A stretch of 64,000 nucleotides of DNA from Lewinella sp. W8 (GTDB taxonomy: Bacteria > Bacteroidota > Bacteroidia > Chitinophagales > Saprospiraceae): contig NZ_SNAQ03000021.1 in assembly GCF_004375085.3 (NCBI RefSeq), positions 66,937 through 130,936 on the forward strand. Reading direction: 5' to 3'. The notes beneath the pieces were generated by a model. It saw only the letters and a program-made list of their open reading frames with translations. It searched no databases and had not been told where the DNA came from. Of the stretch, positions 1 through 10,612 are shown in pieces (position 1 is the stretch's first letter; each line of letters opens with the position of its first letter). Both the position numbers and the translations under genes were made by a program.

Positions 1-217
1 CAAGATTACGCGGGCGGGAACTTGGCGCACGAGCACTGGCGGGACTGTTCTTGTACGCCGGTCCGTAAAGCGGACCGTAATTCCCGTTGTCCACCGCGAC
101 GGTGTTGGAGGAAGCCAGGTTGTCGAGGCCTAATCTGGGCGCGCAGCCGGACAGTAGTACACATCCCAAAAGGAACATCACCGCCCGGAGAAGTGGTGTG
201 AAAATTTGGCGTGGCAT
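1..217 (-). CDS. Truncated lipoprotein, N-terminal part only
   Basis: The reading frame opens with ATG at 217 on the minus strand and runs off the left edge of the window, so only the first 72 residues are visible. It begins with a short basic stretch and a hydrophobic segment ending in LLSGC, a classical lipobox with Cys21 as the lipidated residue. The following residues are low-complexity (Gly, Pro, Tyr, Ser, Arg) with NYGPLYGPAYKN and an Arg/Pro/Ser-rich tail. This supports an envelope lipoprotein but gives no functional clue. The stretch TAGTTTTC just upstream of the start may be a weak -7 promoter box. The family is not recognisable from the part seen. Confidence 0.65.
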   Translation of the reverse strand, partial: MPRQIFTPLLRAVMFLLGCVLLSGCAPRLGLDNLASSNTVAVDNGNYGPLYGPAYKNSPASARAPSSRPRNL

Positions 218-335
218 GATCGAAAACTAAGAATGGTAAGGACTAACAAAAACTAACGCACCAATAAGATTCGGCAACAACTCTTTCCGAAAATAATGGA
301 ATAGGCAAAATAGGGAATTGTTCAGTGTTGTGACG

Positions 336-366
336 AAAAAGGGGGTGCCGGTCGCGCGACACCCCC
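336..366 (-). terminator. Candidate rho-independent terminator
   Basis: GGGGGT and ACCCCC arms enclose an inner GTCG/CGAC stem (341-366). On the minus strand the hairpin is followed by TTTTT. It would stop minus-strand transcripts before they reach the lipoprotein gene. Confidence 0.5.
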
Positions 367-673
367 GCAATCGCTGGGAACTAAAAAGGACAGCACATAA
401 CTAATTTTTCGCTACACGACTAAGCGTGCAAGCACTAATTTTTTGCATGAGCGTATTGGAAATACCTGATTCCCAGAACCAGGCAACGGAAGATATTGGG
501 CCGTGGGGCGGCCGTTCGGTCGAAGTAACATGAGACGGGACAAAGGATTAGTTTTTGGGTTTAAAGAGGAAGAAACTGGGGTCCCGAAAGGAGAAAATGG
601 TTGTTGGTTATTAGTTTTTGGTGATCAATACACAATATAAGGGGTTGACGTGGAATCGCGTCGGACTTTAACA

Positions 674-711
674 TTAAAAGGAGTGAACCCGACTAAACGG
701 ATTCACTCCTT
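674..711 (-). terminator. Terminator of the fasciclin gene
   Basis: A perfect 10-bp inverted repeat (AAGGAGTGAA / TTCACTCCTT, 678-687 with 702-711) with a 14-nt loop lies about 50 nt past the stop of the fasciclin gene. On the minus strand it runs into TTTTAATG. Confidence 0.7.
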
Positions 712-759
712 CTAAGTAGTAACTTCTGTGGCGTTACGCCATTTAGGTTACCCGTTCAA

Positions 760-1815
760 TTACTTGGGCAGTAATACGGTATCAATGGCGTGAATCACGC
801 CGTTACTGGCTTCTACGTCCGTCATTACCACCTTGGAACGGTTACCGTTTCCGTCGGTAAGGATTACGGAGCCATTGTCAATGCTGGCCACCAGCGTTTG
901 GTTGCCCAGCGTTGGGAGGGTGTAGTACCCACCGGCTTTGGTGATGGCACCCACCAGCTTCTCCGCCGTAATTTTAGCGGGTACAACGTGATAGGCCAGG
1001 ATTCCCTGAAGGGCACTTTTCTGTTCGGGCTTGACCAGATTGGCAACGGTTCCTTCGGGCAGGGCGTCAAAGGCATCGTCGGTGGGGGCAAACACGGTGT
1101 ATTCTCCGGCGGACTTGAACATGTCCACGTAGCCCGCAGCACCGAGTGCGGCCACGAGGGTTTCGAAGTTTTCGTTTCCAACGGCGATGGAGGCGATGTT
1201 AGGTTCGGGGGCACCCATCATCATGCCGGCCTTCATTTCCTTCTTGCGCATCATCGCCTTCTTGGGCAACAGCGCGGCGGGATTGACGCCAGCGGGAAGA
1301 ATAACGCGGTCGATTACGTGGATTACACCGTTGGAACCCGCAATATCCGTAGCGGTCACTTTGGCCTTGTTGCCCTGTGCGTCCTTGATCTGGACGCCTC
1401 CACCGGCGAGCATGGCGGTAAAGTCACCACCCTCGGCGGTCGTGGCCGTAAGGCTGCCGTTACCTTTCTCGATGCCGGCCACCACGTCGGAGGCCATCAC
1501 CTTGGCGGGTACTACGTGGTAGGTAAGAATTTTCTGGAGTACGGCCTTGTTTTCGGGCTTTACCAGGGCCGCTACCAGTCCGTCGGGCAGGGCCGCGAAG
1601 GCCTCGTCGGTGGGGGCGAAGACGGTGAAGGGGCCTTCACCACTGAGGGTTCCGGCAAGGCCGGCGGCCTTAACGGCAGTGACCAGCGTAGAAAAATTTT
1701 CGTTGCCAGCGGCGATTTCGACAACGGTTTTGTCGCTCATGTCCTGAGCGTAAGAAGAAGTGGGCACGAGGGCCATGCTCAACAGCGCGAGCATAGAAAA
1801 GAACAAGCCTTTCAT
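760..1815 (-). CDS. Secreted protein with two fasciclin (FAS1) domains
   Basis: The 351-residue product has a signal peptide ([18 protein letters not shown], cleavage after about residue 23) followed by two FAS1 domains, roughly residues 26-175 and 205-351. Each has the two conserved FAS1 blocks: [15 protein letters not shown] with [11 protein letters not shown] in the first, and [15 protein letters not shown] with [11 protein letters not shown] in the second. FAS1 domains are adhesion or ligand-binding modules found in exported proteins of bacteria and eukaryotes. The linker (about residues 180-205) is rich in Lys and Met. There is no T9SS sorting domain and no lipobox, so the protein is probably periplasmic or released. 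It appears to be a single-gene unit with its own terminator. The precise ligand is not evident. Confidence 0.9.
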   Translation of the reverse strand: MKGLFFSMLALLSMALVPTSSYAQDMSDKTVVEIAAGNENFSTLVTAVKAAGLAGTLSGEGPFTVFAPTDEAFAALPDGLVAALVKPENKAVLQKILTYHVVPAKVMASDVVAGIEKGNGSLTATTAEGGDFTAMLAGGGVQIKDAQGNKAKVTATDIAGSNGVIHVIDRVILPAGVNPAALLPKKAMMRKKEMKAGMMMGAPEPNIASIAVGNENFETLVAALGAAGYVDMFKSAGEYTVFAPTDDAFDALPEGTVANLVKPEQKSALQGILAYHVVPAKITAEKLVGAITKAGGYYTLPTLGNQTLVASIDNGSVILTDGNGNRSKVVMTDVEASNGVIHAIDTVLLPK

Positions 1816-1941
1816 TGGGTTAAATTTTGTTTACTAATGCATTCATGAACGTAGCGGAAAATAGCGTCCGTTTGTTCGGGGGCCTAACGGGACCTGACCA
1901 CAATTGTTGAAACATCACCCTAAGAAAGGCTTAAAAATTAG

Positions 1942-3675
<1,734 letters not shown>

Positions 3676-3787
3676 TCCCATAACGGGACATTGTGCGTCG
3701 CAAAGCAGTCAATTCCAGGCGAATTTGCCCCCAAATGGAACAGGAATATCCATATTGGGACGATTTTTGAAGAAGACACTAATTAAG

Positions 3788-6025
3788 ATGACCACTTCGT
3801 ACCGCTTGCTGGGCGTGGGGCTGTTATTGGCCCTGCCAACCTTTCTGTTCGCACAAAAGCCCGTGCCCACTTCCGCCCTGGAATTCGGGAAAGTGCCGGA
3901 ACCGGCCACCCAACGCCTGGATGACCGGCGCGTTCGGATGGACAATCAACGGCCCGTGGCCCTGTATGCCGTCGGAACGCCCACGGTGGGGCAGGACGCA
4001 GAGGCTAAAGCGAGAAATTATCTCCGGCAGGCACGAGCAACTTTTGGCTTCCGGGAGGCCGACCTGGCCGACTTACGCCTCCACCTGGTGCGCGAAGGAC
4101 GGGCGGCGACCACCGTGCGTCTGCGACAGGAATATCGGGGCGTGCCGGTTCACGGCGGGGAACTGACGGTATCCCTGCGCCCGAACGGACAGGTGGGGTT
4201 TGTGATGAATACTTTCCTGTACGACATTAACCTCGCGAGTGTGCAGCCCCAGCTCACCGGAGCGGCCGCCCGCCAGGCGGCCATCGACTACCTGAACGTA
4301 GACGGCAACATCAGCTACGAAGACCGGGAACTGCGGGTGGCGGAAACCCGGGCGGGCATTCGGCTGGTGTGGCGGACCGTGATCACCACGGAGCGCCCCC
4401 AGGGACACTGGGAAGTATTCGTAGACGCCCAGACCGGAGAAATTCTGAAGGCCGAAGACACGGCCCTCTATGCGGGTAGCCACGATCACGAAGACGACTG
4501 GCACCCGCCGATGAGCCTCCGCGTCTCCGGTACGGGTAAGGTTTTTGACCCCGACCCCCTTTCAACGGCGGGGGTGTCTTACGGTGGGAATTACTCGGAC
4601 AATAACGACAACGCGAACGCAGCTCTCATTGCCGAGCAACGACAAGTGGTATTGCTGGACATTACCCAGTCCGGAGGACAGTATCAGCTGAAGGGCCCCT
4701 GGTGCGAAATTGTAGATTTTGAGAGCCCATTTCGGGGCACTTTCTCTCAGTCTTCCCCCGACTGGACGGGCGACCGGGACGATAATTCCTTTGAAGCCGT
4801 GAACGTCTACTACCACATTGATGCTTCGATGCGGTACTTAAATGACGTCCTGGGCATCAACGTCCGGCCTACGGCCTATTCCACTGGCGTGCGGGTGGAC
4901 CCTTCGGGACTGAACAATGCGGATAACTCCTATTACTCTCCGGGCAACCAGCGCTTGGCCTTCGGAGATGGGGGAGTGGACGACGCGGAAGATTCGGACG
5001 TCATCCACCACGAACTCGGCCACGGACTGCACGACTGGATCACCGGTGGTGGCCTGTCGAACAACCAGGGTCTCAGCGAAGGCAGCGGAGACTACTGGGC
5101 GGTATCCTACAACCGGTCGCTGGGGCTTTGGTCTCCCGGAGACCCCCAGTACAACTGGGTCTTCAACTGGGACGGGCATAATCAATTCTGGAACGGGCGG
5201 GTGACCAACATCAGCAATACCTATCCTGCGGGGCTGTCGGGGTCCATTCACGCCAGTGGCCAGCTGTGGGCTACCTCCATGATGCTGGTCTGGGATGCCC
5301 TGGGAAAGGAAAAAACCGACCTCATTTTCTGGGAGGGCATTGCGATGACCAACGGTGGAGCCAACCAGAATGACGCCGCCGTGGCGGTTTACGAAGCCGC
5401 CGGAAACCTGGGGTACTCCAACGAGGACCGCATGAAGGTCCACACCATCCTTACCCAGCGCGGATACACGCTGCCCGGGTTCACCCTTCCCGTAGAATGG
5501 CTTCACCTGACCGCTACGCCCCGGGATAAAGTGATTGATCTGCAGTGGGCCGTCAGCTCGGAGGTGGATAACGATCGGTATACCGTGGAGCGTTCCACGG
5601 ACGGGGGACAGTCGTTCCGGGCATTAGGCACTCTGGCCGGTGCCGGCACCGCAGAGGGGAATCAAACCTACCGGTTTACGGATACCGCACCCGGAAGCAC
5701 CCTCAACGTCTATCGGGTCCGGCAGACGGATTTCGACGGTACCTTCACGTATTCCCCTCTGGCTACGGCCGGAATTGACCAACCCGATGAGGTTCGGCTT
5801 TTTCCCAATCCGGTAGCGGAGGAACTGATCATCTCCGGATTACCCCCGGCCGATCAACTTACCGATCAAGTACAGGTGCTGGACGCGCGGGGAAGGTTGG
5901 TAAAGCGGGTGGTGCTTAACGATGATGTTCAGCGGGTTTCCGTTGCGGAACTCCCGGCGGGGATCTACCTACTGCGTTGGGAAGAGAATGGCGAAGTGGT
6001 GGCCAGGAGGTTTGTGAAGCGGTAG
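3788..6025 (+). CDS. Secreted M4/M36-like zinc metallopeptidase, T9SS cargo
   Basis: The 745-residue precursor starts with a signal peptide (MTTSYRLLGVGLLLALPTFLFAQ), followed by an FTP/PepSY-type propeptide (about 25-215) and a gluzincin catalytic domain. HELGH lies at 408-412. The third zinc ligand is Glu431 in SEGSGDYW, with Asp435 four residues on, the E-x3-D spacing of the thermolysin (M4) and fungalysin (M36) families. A fibronectin-like module (about 570-665) and a T9SS type A sorting domain starting at VRLFPNPVAEELIISGL complete it. It is inferred to be exported through the outer membrane, processed there and to degrade extracellular protein. An in-frame TTG 63 bases upstream would precede the signal peptide and was not used. 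M4 versus M36 assignment is uncertain. Confidence 0.88.
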   Translation: MTTSYRLLGVGLLLALPTFLFAQKPVPTSALEFGKVPEPATQRLDDRRVRMDNQRPVALYAVGTPTVGQDAEAKARNYLRQARATFGFREADLADLRLHLVREGRAATTVRLRQEYRGVPVHGGELTVSLRPNGQVGFVMNTFLYDINLASVQPQLTGAAARQAAIDYLNVDGNISYEDRELRVAETRAGIRLVWRTVITTERPQGHWEVFVDAQTGEILKAEDTALYAGSHDHEDDWHPPMSLRVSGTGKVFDPDPLSTAGVSYGGNYSDNNDNANAALIAEQRQVVLLDITQSGGQYQLKGPWCEIVDFESPFRGTFSQSSPDWTGDRDDNSFEAVNVYYHIDASMRYLNDVLGINVRPTAYSTGVRVDPSGLNNADNSYYSPGNQRLAFGDGGVDDAEDSDVIHHELGHGLHDWITGGGLSNNQGLSEGSGDYWAVSYNRSLGLWSPGDPQYNWVFNWDGHNQFWNGRVTNISNTYPAGLSGSIHASGQLWATSMMLVWDALGKEKTDLIFWEGIAMTNGGANQNDAAVAVYEAAGNLGYSNEDRMKVHTILTQRGYTLPGFTLPVEWLHLTATPRDKVIDLQWAVSSEVDNDRYTVERSTDGGQSFRALGTLAGAGTAEGNQTYRFTDTAPGSTLNVYRVRQTDFDGTFTYSPLATAGIDQPDEVRLFPNPVAEELIISGLPPADQLTDQVQVLDARGRLVKRVVLNDDVQRVSVAELPAGIYLLRWEENGEVVARRFVKR

Positions 6026-6040
6026 GCCTGATTCAAAAGC

Positions 6041-7393
6041 CTACTTCCTCCGCTTCTTTTTCTTACCCCGGGGCTTTTGCCCGCGGGTTTGGGGTTTCTT
6101 GTATTTCAGGGCCATTTTATCCCGCCGGCGCAGCTTGTTATTGACCTTCTGGTTTTTCTCCTTCTTCTCGTGAAAGGCCGCGCGTTCCGGGTCGACTTCG
6201 AGGGCGGGACCGTCGTCGGGGACGAAGAAGGGATCCCGTTCCAGGTCGATCAGTTCATCCGTGATGACGACGCCTTCGGGGAGGGAGTGCTGCGGAATAC
6301 TTTGGCCCATCAGTTCCTCGATGGCGGCGAAGGCCGCCTGCTCCTCTCCGGAGACGAAGCTGATGGCTACGCCGCGCTCCGCGGCGCGGCCCGTACGCCC
6401 GATGCGGTGAACGTGTTTCTCCGGCGATTCGGATACGTCAAAATTGACCACGTGGGTGACGGAGGATACGTCGAGTCCGCGGGCCACCAGGTCGGTGGCG
6501 ATGAGGGTCTGGATGGTCCCCTCATCAAAAGCCCCGACAGTATTGAAGCGGTAATTCTGAGACTTATCGGCGTGGATGACCCCGAGGCGCTCTTCAAACA
6601 CGGGGTAGAGGCGTTCGTAGAGCGCGTCGGCCATGCGTTTGGTGCCCGCGAAGACGAGGTTCTTTTTCATCTCGGGGTGGTTCCGGAGTAAATGCTCCAG
6701 GAGGTTGGCTTTGGAGTTGAAATTTGGGACTTCGAAGTAGTACTGCTCGATGTTTTCGAGGGGCGCGCCGGAGGGCGCCGTTTCAATTTCGTCGTAATAA
6801 TCCGTGAACTGTTCAATGATACCCATGACCTCTTCCGTCATGGTGGCCGAAAACATGAGGTGCTGGCGCTTCGGGGGCAGGAAGTCGATGATGTCGTTGA
6901 GTTGAGCCCGGAAGCCCCGGTCGAGCATTTCGTCTACTTCGTCGAGGATGACGCGTTTGATTTGTTTGAGCTTCAGCACGCCGTCTTTGAGGAGGTCGCC
7001 CAGCCTCCCCGGGGTGCCTACGATGACGTCCACACCAACTTCGACCTCCGCCTTCTGGGTCTTGATGTTGGCTCCGCCGTAAACGCCCACCACCTCAACG
7101 CTCATGTAGGTGGTCAGCTTTTTCACTTCCTCCACTACCTGCATCACCAGCTCGCGGGTAGGGACGACAATGAGAATCTGGGGGTGAGGGGACTTGGTGA
7201 ACTTCCACAACCGTAAACTGGGGAGCAGGTAGGCGAAGGTTTTGCCCGTTCCGGTTTGGGCAATGCCCACCACGTCCTTTCCCGCCATGATGGGGGAGAA
7301 CACTTTGGCCTGGATGGCCGTCGGGTGCTCCAGCCCCAGGTCGTCCAGGGCGTTGAGGAGGGAGGAGTTCAGGTTGAGGTCCGAAAATTTCAT
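6041..7393 (-). CDS. DEAD-box ATP-dependent RNA helicase
   Basis: The 450-residue protein carries the complete set of superfamily 2 motifs: a Q motif (FSDLNLNSSLLNAL...HPTAIQ, 3-28), motif I AQTGTGKT (45-52), Ia PTREL, Ib TPGRL, motif II DEVD (151-154), motif III SAT, then TDLVARGLD and HRIGRTGRA in the second RecA domain. Motif II reads DEVD in place of DEAD; both acidic residues remain, so activity is expected. The C-terminal tail is strongly basic (RGKKKKRRK), typical for RNA binding. The likely role is RNA remodelling in ribosome biogenesis or mRNA decay; which of these cannot be told. ATG 7393 was chosen over an upstream extension because the Q motif begins there and a -7 promoter box lies only 4 bases before it. 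Confidence 0.92.
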   Translation of the reverse strand: MKFSDLNLNSSLLNALDDLGLEHPTAIQAKVFSPIMAGKDVVGIAQTGTGKTFAYLLPSLRLWKFTKSPHPQILIVVPTRELVMQVVEEVKKLTTYMSVEVVGVYGGANIKTQKAEVEVGVDVIVGTPGRLGDLLKDGVLKLKQIKRVILDEVDEMLDRGFRAQLNDIIDFLPPKRQHLMFSATMTEEVMGIIEQFTDYYDEIETAPSGAPLENIEQYYFEVPNFNSKANLLEHLLRNHPEMKKNLVFAGTKRMADALYERLYPVFEERLGVIHADKSQNYRFNTVGAFDEGTIQTLIATDLVARGLDVSSVTHVVNFDVSESPEKHVHRIGRTGRAAERGVAISFVSGEEQAAFAAIEELMGQSIPQHSLPEGVVITDELIDLERDPFFVPDDGPALEVDPERAAFHEKKEKNQKVNNKLRRRDKMALKYKKPQTRGQKPRGKKKKRRK

Positions 7394-7397
7394 GCGG

Positions 7398-7405
7398 CAA
7401 AGATA
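7398..7405 (-). promoter_or_regulatory. -7 promoter box almost touching the helicase start
   Basis: On the minus strand TATCTTTG (TAnnTTTG) is followed by CCGC and then the ATG at 7393. A start site about 5-8 nt beyond the box would give a leaderless or nearly leaderless mRNA. Confidence 0.45.
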
Positions 7406-7470
7406 GGGTGGGGAGCACGGGAAGGAGAAAGCCGTCGCGCACCAAAGGTGATGGCACCACCAAAATTTAT

Positions 7471-7492
7471 GGCACCTGCGGCCACGCCCTGA
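7471..7492. repeat. Dispersed intergenic repeat, copy 1
   Basis: GGCACCTGCGGCCACGCCC in the gap between the divergent helicase and AraC genes. It shares the GGCACCTGC core with eight other intergenic sites in the window. Confidence 0.4.
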
Positions 7493-7523
7493 TCTCAAAA
7501 AGAAAAGGGGGATTCGGTACCTT

Positions 7524-8672
7524 GTGGAGGAATATTCGTTTGTGGCCCCTTCAACCATAATACTGTTAGTTGTCCTTTCCCTGGGAGCCATCCAGGGCAT
7601 CGTCTACGCAGCCCTGATCTTCTGGCGGCGCAAAGCCGGAGATCAGGCTCCCCTGTTCCTGGTTGCCCTGTTGTTGATGCTGTCTTACCGGTTGGGCGTT
7701 GAGATTCTCCAACTGTTCGGACTGGGGCGGTATGACTTTTGGTATCATGTCCTCAACGACTGCAACTGGATTTATGGCCCCCTGCTATTCCTGTTCGTCA
7801 GCGGATGGATGAAGCCGGATTTTCGGCTTTCGTGGAGGCATTGGCCGGTGCTGTTGCCCGTTGCCGTGGAGTTTGTCATCAGTAATTTTGTGCGCACCCA
7901 AAACTTTTACTGGGACGGTACCCGCGAAAGCCTTTCCTGGGCGGGGTTCTGGGGTTACGTCATCTGGATGAACTATCCCACGAAGTACCTGATCGCGAGT
8001 GGTTTGATTATCTACTATTGCCTACGGTCGGAAAAGCTCCTGACGGCACGGCGGGCGGAGCCGGAGGTGGCCTGGATCTGGCGGGTAGTCCGGATCTTCC
8101 GGTGGTACTTTACGGTGGTCCTGGTGGTGATGCTCGGAGATTTTCTGGTGGATTTTGACAGCAGTTTTGAGACCTTCTACTACTTTTTTACCAAGTACTA
8201 CTATTATCCCTTTCTGGTGGGCATTGCGGTGCTGACTTACTGGTTGGGGATTGAGGCCCTGGGGCGAATCGCCGCTCGACCGGGCCGGGAGCGGGTACCC
8301 GGGGCAGCGGACGATACGGTACTGGCCCTGGCCGGTCGGCTCGACCAACTTATGCGGGAGGAGGAGCCGTTTCGGGACCCGGAGCTTACCCTTGCGGCGC
8401 TGGCCGAACGGTTGGAGGTTAAGCCCTATCTGGTGAGTAAATGCCTCAATGAGGTGGTGGGCAACCGCTTCAATGATTACATTAACCAGTGGCGACTACG
8501 GGCCTGGAAACAAGCCCTTACCCCGGATAACCTGGAGCGCTATACCATGGTGAGTCTGGCCTATTCGGCGGGCTTTAACTCCAAAGCCAGTTTTCACCGG
8601 GCGGTGCAGAAATTCACCGGAACGACGCCGGGCAAGGTGAAGCAGCAACTTTTGGAAAATTTGCGCGACTGA
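7524..8672 (+). CDS. Membrane-anchored AraC-family transcriptional regulator
   Basis: The 382-residue product has an N-terminal half of about six or seven hydrophobic segments (for example IILLVVLSLGAIQGIVYAAL and PFLVGIAVLTYWLGIEAL) and a C-terminal AraC/XylS helix-turn-helix domain (about 275-378). The latter includes LTLAALAERLEVKPYLVSK and MVSLAYSAGFNSKASFHRA, the two recognition helices. The architecture is common in Bacteroidota, where the membrane part probably senses an envelope or membrane signal. The start is uncertain: GTG 7524 overlaps a TACCTTGT box (7518-7525) that could be the promoter, in which case GTG 7542 is the next candidate. The adjacent lipoprotein hydrolase downstream has its own promoter. 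The target genes are unknown. Confidence 0.85.
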   Translation: MEEYSFVAPSTIILLVVLSLGAIQGIVYAALIFWRRKAGDQAPLFLVALLLMLSYRLGVEILQLFGLGRYDFWYHVLNDCNWIYGPLLFLFVSGWMKPDFRLSWRHWPVLLPVAVEFVISNFVRTQNFYWDGTRESLSWAGFWGYVIWMNYPTKYLIASGLIIYYCLRSEKLLTARRAEPEVAWIWRVVRIFRWYFTVVLVVMLGDFLVDFDSSFETFYYFFTKYYYYPFLVGIAVLTYWLGIEALGRIAARPGRERVPGAADDTVLALAGRLDQLMREEEPFRDPELTLAALAERLEVKPYLVSKCLNEVVGNRFNDYINQWRLRAWKQALTPDNLERYTMVSLAYSAGFNSKASFHRAVQKFTGTTPGKVKQQLLENLRD

Positions 8673-8678
8673 ATTGGT

Positions 8679-8701
8679 CTCAATTAGCCAATTGAGGTTT
8701 T
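8679..8701 (+). terminator. Weak terminator after the AraC gene
   Basis: A 7-bp stem CTCAATT / AATTGAG with a 4-nt loop, followed by GTTTTATCC, lies directly after the stop codon of the AraC gene. Confidence 0.4.
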
Positions 8702-8719
8702 ATCCGACCAGAATCCCGC

Positions 8720-8727
8720 TAGGTTTG
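8720..8727 (+). promoter_or_regulatory. -7 promoter box of the hydrolase gene
   Basis: TAGGTTTG matches TAnnTTTG and is followed by GCC. It lies 18 nt before ATG 8746 and supports that start over longer in-frame possibilities. Confidence 0.5.
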
Positions 8728-8745
8728 GCCAAAACCAACTGCTTC

Positions 8746-10218
8746 ATGCGCTTACTCCTTTGTCTTTTTATCCTGTCTGTTTTTGGTGCTTGTACCCGCC
8801 CGGTTACCGAGCAAGGGGCCGTTCCCCGCTTTGAAATTGCCCGCAAACCCCCCGTCATGCCCAACAAGGAAACGCCCTATACTTTCGGGTACCTGACGGT
8901 TCCGGAAAGCCGGGATCGGGCAAATGGCCGGCAATTGAAGCTACCCGTCTACCGCTTCCAAAGCCGCTCCGCAAACCCAGCTCCCGATCCGGTGGTGCTC
9001 ACGTTTGGTGGTCCCGGGAGTAGTTCCCTTTCGGCGGCGGCTTACATGAAGTATTATCGATATCTGGACGACCGGGACCTCATCCTCTTCGAGCAGCGGG
9101 GTACCCGCTACGCCAGGCCGCACCTGGCCTGCCCGGAATGGGGACAAGTGAGTGATCAGCTTGCGGGCACCCAGGCCAGTGCGGAGGAATGGAATGCCGC
9201 CTACGTCGCGGCGGCCACCGCGTGCCGGGACCGCCTCGAAAAGACCGGGGTTGACCTCAACGCCTACCGGACGTTGGCCATCGCGCAGGACATTGAAGAC
9301 CTCAGGAAAGCCCTGAAGCTGGAAAAAATTAACCTCCTGACAACTTCTTACAGCACCAAGATCGCCCAGGTGATGATGCGTGAGTTCCCCGATGGACTCC
9401 GTAGCGTGGTGATGGATTCCGCGCTGCCGTTGGCGGCCAGTTGGGGCGCTTCAAGCTCCACTAACCTCATGGAATTGCTGGGGCAAATCTTTCGTGATTG
9501 CGCCGATAACCCCGACTGCGCGGCCGCCTATCCCGATCTGGAGGAACGGTTTACGGATTACCTGAAGACCCTGAACGAACGTCCCGTGGTGGTCCGGGTA
9601 GGGGACCGGGAACCTCAGAAAACATTCACCTTTTCGGCCGTTGAGGTCATTGAGTTGCTGAGTGGGATCTCGACGGGGGAAGTGCCCGGCATTCCGCGAC
9701 AAATGGCGGCCCTGATGGCCGGCGATATATCCTTGTTGGAAGACCAGGCCCGACAACTGGCCGGCGGCGGTTCGACGGGTGAAGGGATGGGGATGCGCCT
9801 TTCGGTATGGTGCGCGGAGGAAACGGCCTTTACCACTCCCGCCGCCGTGAAGGAAGAACGCAACAAGCATGATTTACTCCGTGACCGCTCCCCCCTGGTC
9901 TTTTCCTATGAAGTATGCCGCAGTTGGGGCGTAGATGCCGCCGCGGCCCGGGAAAACGTGCCGGTGAAGAGCGACGTACCGGTACTGTTCATCACCGGGA
10001 CCTACGACGCGATTACCCCCCCGAAGTGGGCCGAGGAAATGAGCAAAACCCTACCCAATAGCCATCAACTTAACTTTCCGGGTTGGACCCACGGCCCCAT
10101 TACCAACTGGTCTAATCCCTGCGCCATGGAAGCGGCCAATGCCTTCTTTAACGCGCCGACTAAAAAACCTGACCTGCCCTGCTATGCAGACTTACCCCAA
10201 CCGGTGGCGTTTGAGTAA
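8746..10218 (+). CDS. Lipoprotein alpha/beta hydrolase, tripeptidyl-peptidase-like (S33 type)
   Basis: The 490-residue product begins MRLLLCLFILSVFGAC, a lipoprotein signal with Cys16 lipidated. The fold markers of peptidase family S33 are present: an oxyanion-hole segment LTFGGPGSSS, a GTRYA segment, the nucleophile region LLTTSYSTKIAQVMMREFPD (candidate Ser201), and the C-terminal FITGTYDAITPP (Asp) and FPGWTHGP (His). The nucleophile elbow reads TTSYST where S33 enzymes usually have GxSYGx, so two glycines are missing. The downstream helix and the Asp and His look normal, so activity is plausible but not assured. Expected substrates are short peptides at N-termini, or esters. An in-frame extension upstream lacks a signal peptide and was rejected. 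Confidence 0.82.
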   Translation: MRLLLCLFILSVFGACTRPVTEQGAVPRFEIARKPPVMPNKETPYTFGYLTVPESRDRANGRQLKLPVYRFQSRSANPAPDPVVLTFGGPGSSSLSAAAYMKYYRYLDDRDLILFEQRGTRYARPHLACPEWGQVSDQLAGTQASAEEWNAAYVAAATACRDRLEKTGVDLNAYRTLAIAQDIEDLRKALKLEKINLLTTSYSTKIAQVMMREFPDGLRSVVMDSALPLAASWGASSSTNLMELLGQIFRDCADNPDCAAAYPDLEERFTDYLKTLNERPVVVRVGDREPQKTFTFSAVEVIELLSGISTGEVPGIPRQMAALMAGDISLLEDQARQLAGGGSTGEGMGMRLSVWCAEETAFTTPAAVKEERNKHDLLRDRSPLVFSYEVCRSWGVDAAAARENVPVKSDVPVLFITGTYDAITPPKWAEEMSKTLPNSHQLNFPGWTHGPITNWSNPCAMEAANAFFNAPTKKPDLPCYADLPQPVAFE

Positions 10219-10234
10219 AGGGAAAGGCCCTTGA

Positions 10235-10612
10235 TTAAGCGGGACGGACGGCCGCTACCGCTTCAATTTCGATCAGGCAACCGTGGTGCAGCTCCCGGCT
10301 GGGGACAACGCAGCGAGCGGGGCGATGACCTCCCATGATGTCGGCGTATACGGTATTCACGTCGCCCCACAGCGATACGTCGGGGATATAGATTCTCACC
10401 TGCAGTAAGTGGTCCAGATCACTGTTGGCGGCCCGCAGTAGGCTGCGGATTTTGTCCATCGCCAGCCGGGTCTGGGCTTCGATGTCTTCCGGCATGCTGC
10501 CGTCGGGGTGGCGGGGCAGTTGTCCGGATACGTAAAGCACGCCCTGGTGCTCGATCACGGGACTGTAGTGGCCGGCCGGCTTCGGAATGTCCGGGTGCTG
10601 GATAATCTTCAT
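10235..10612 (-). CDS. RidA/YjgF family enamine/imine deaminase
   Basis: At 125 residues it has the normal RidA length. The conserved features are YVSGQLP near residue 30, Arg100 in HRPARCVV (the carboxylate-binding arginine of active RidA proteins) and the acidic pair in CLIEIEAVA. Family members hydrolyse reactive 2-aminoacrylate and related imines made by PLP enzymes. The start codon overlaps the stop of the TetR gene upstream by four bases (ATGA), so the two are translationally coupled. That pairing is unusual for a housekeeping RidA and suggests a more specific role tied to the TetR ligand. It is convergent with the hydrolase gene. Confidence 0.9.
   Translation of the reverse strand: MKIIQHPDIPKPAGHYSPVIEHQGVLYVSGQLPRHPDGSMPEDIEAQTRLAMDKIRSLLRAANSDLDHLLQVRIYIPDVSLWGDVNTVYADIMGGHRPARCVVPSRELHHGCLIEIEAVAAVRPA

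Larger units (their letters stand above)
218..759. other. Gene-poor stretch between lipoprotein and fasciclin gene
   Basis: No convincing open frame is seen on either strand. Two hairpins that read as terminators on the minus strand lie here (listed separately). The rest is comparatively AT-rich with several short A or T runs. No tRNA-like or other structured RNA was recognised. Confidence 0.5.

Noticed and set aside
790..1848. Long plus-strand open frame opposite the fasciclin gene
   Set aside because: It is the antisense of a clear two-FAS1-domain gene and its translation has no family features; high GC makes such antisense frames common.
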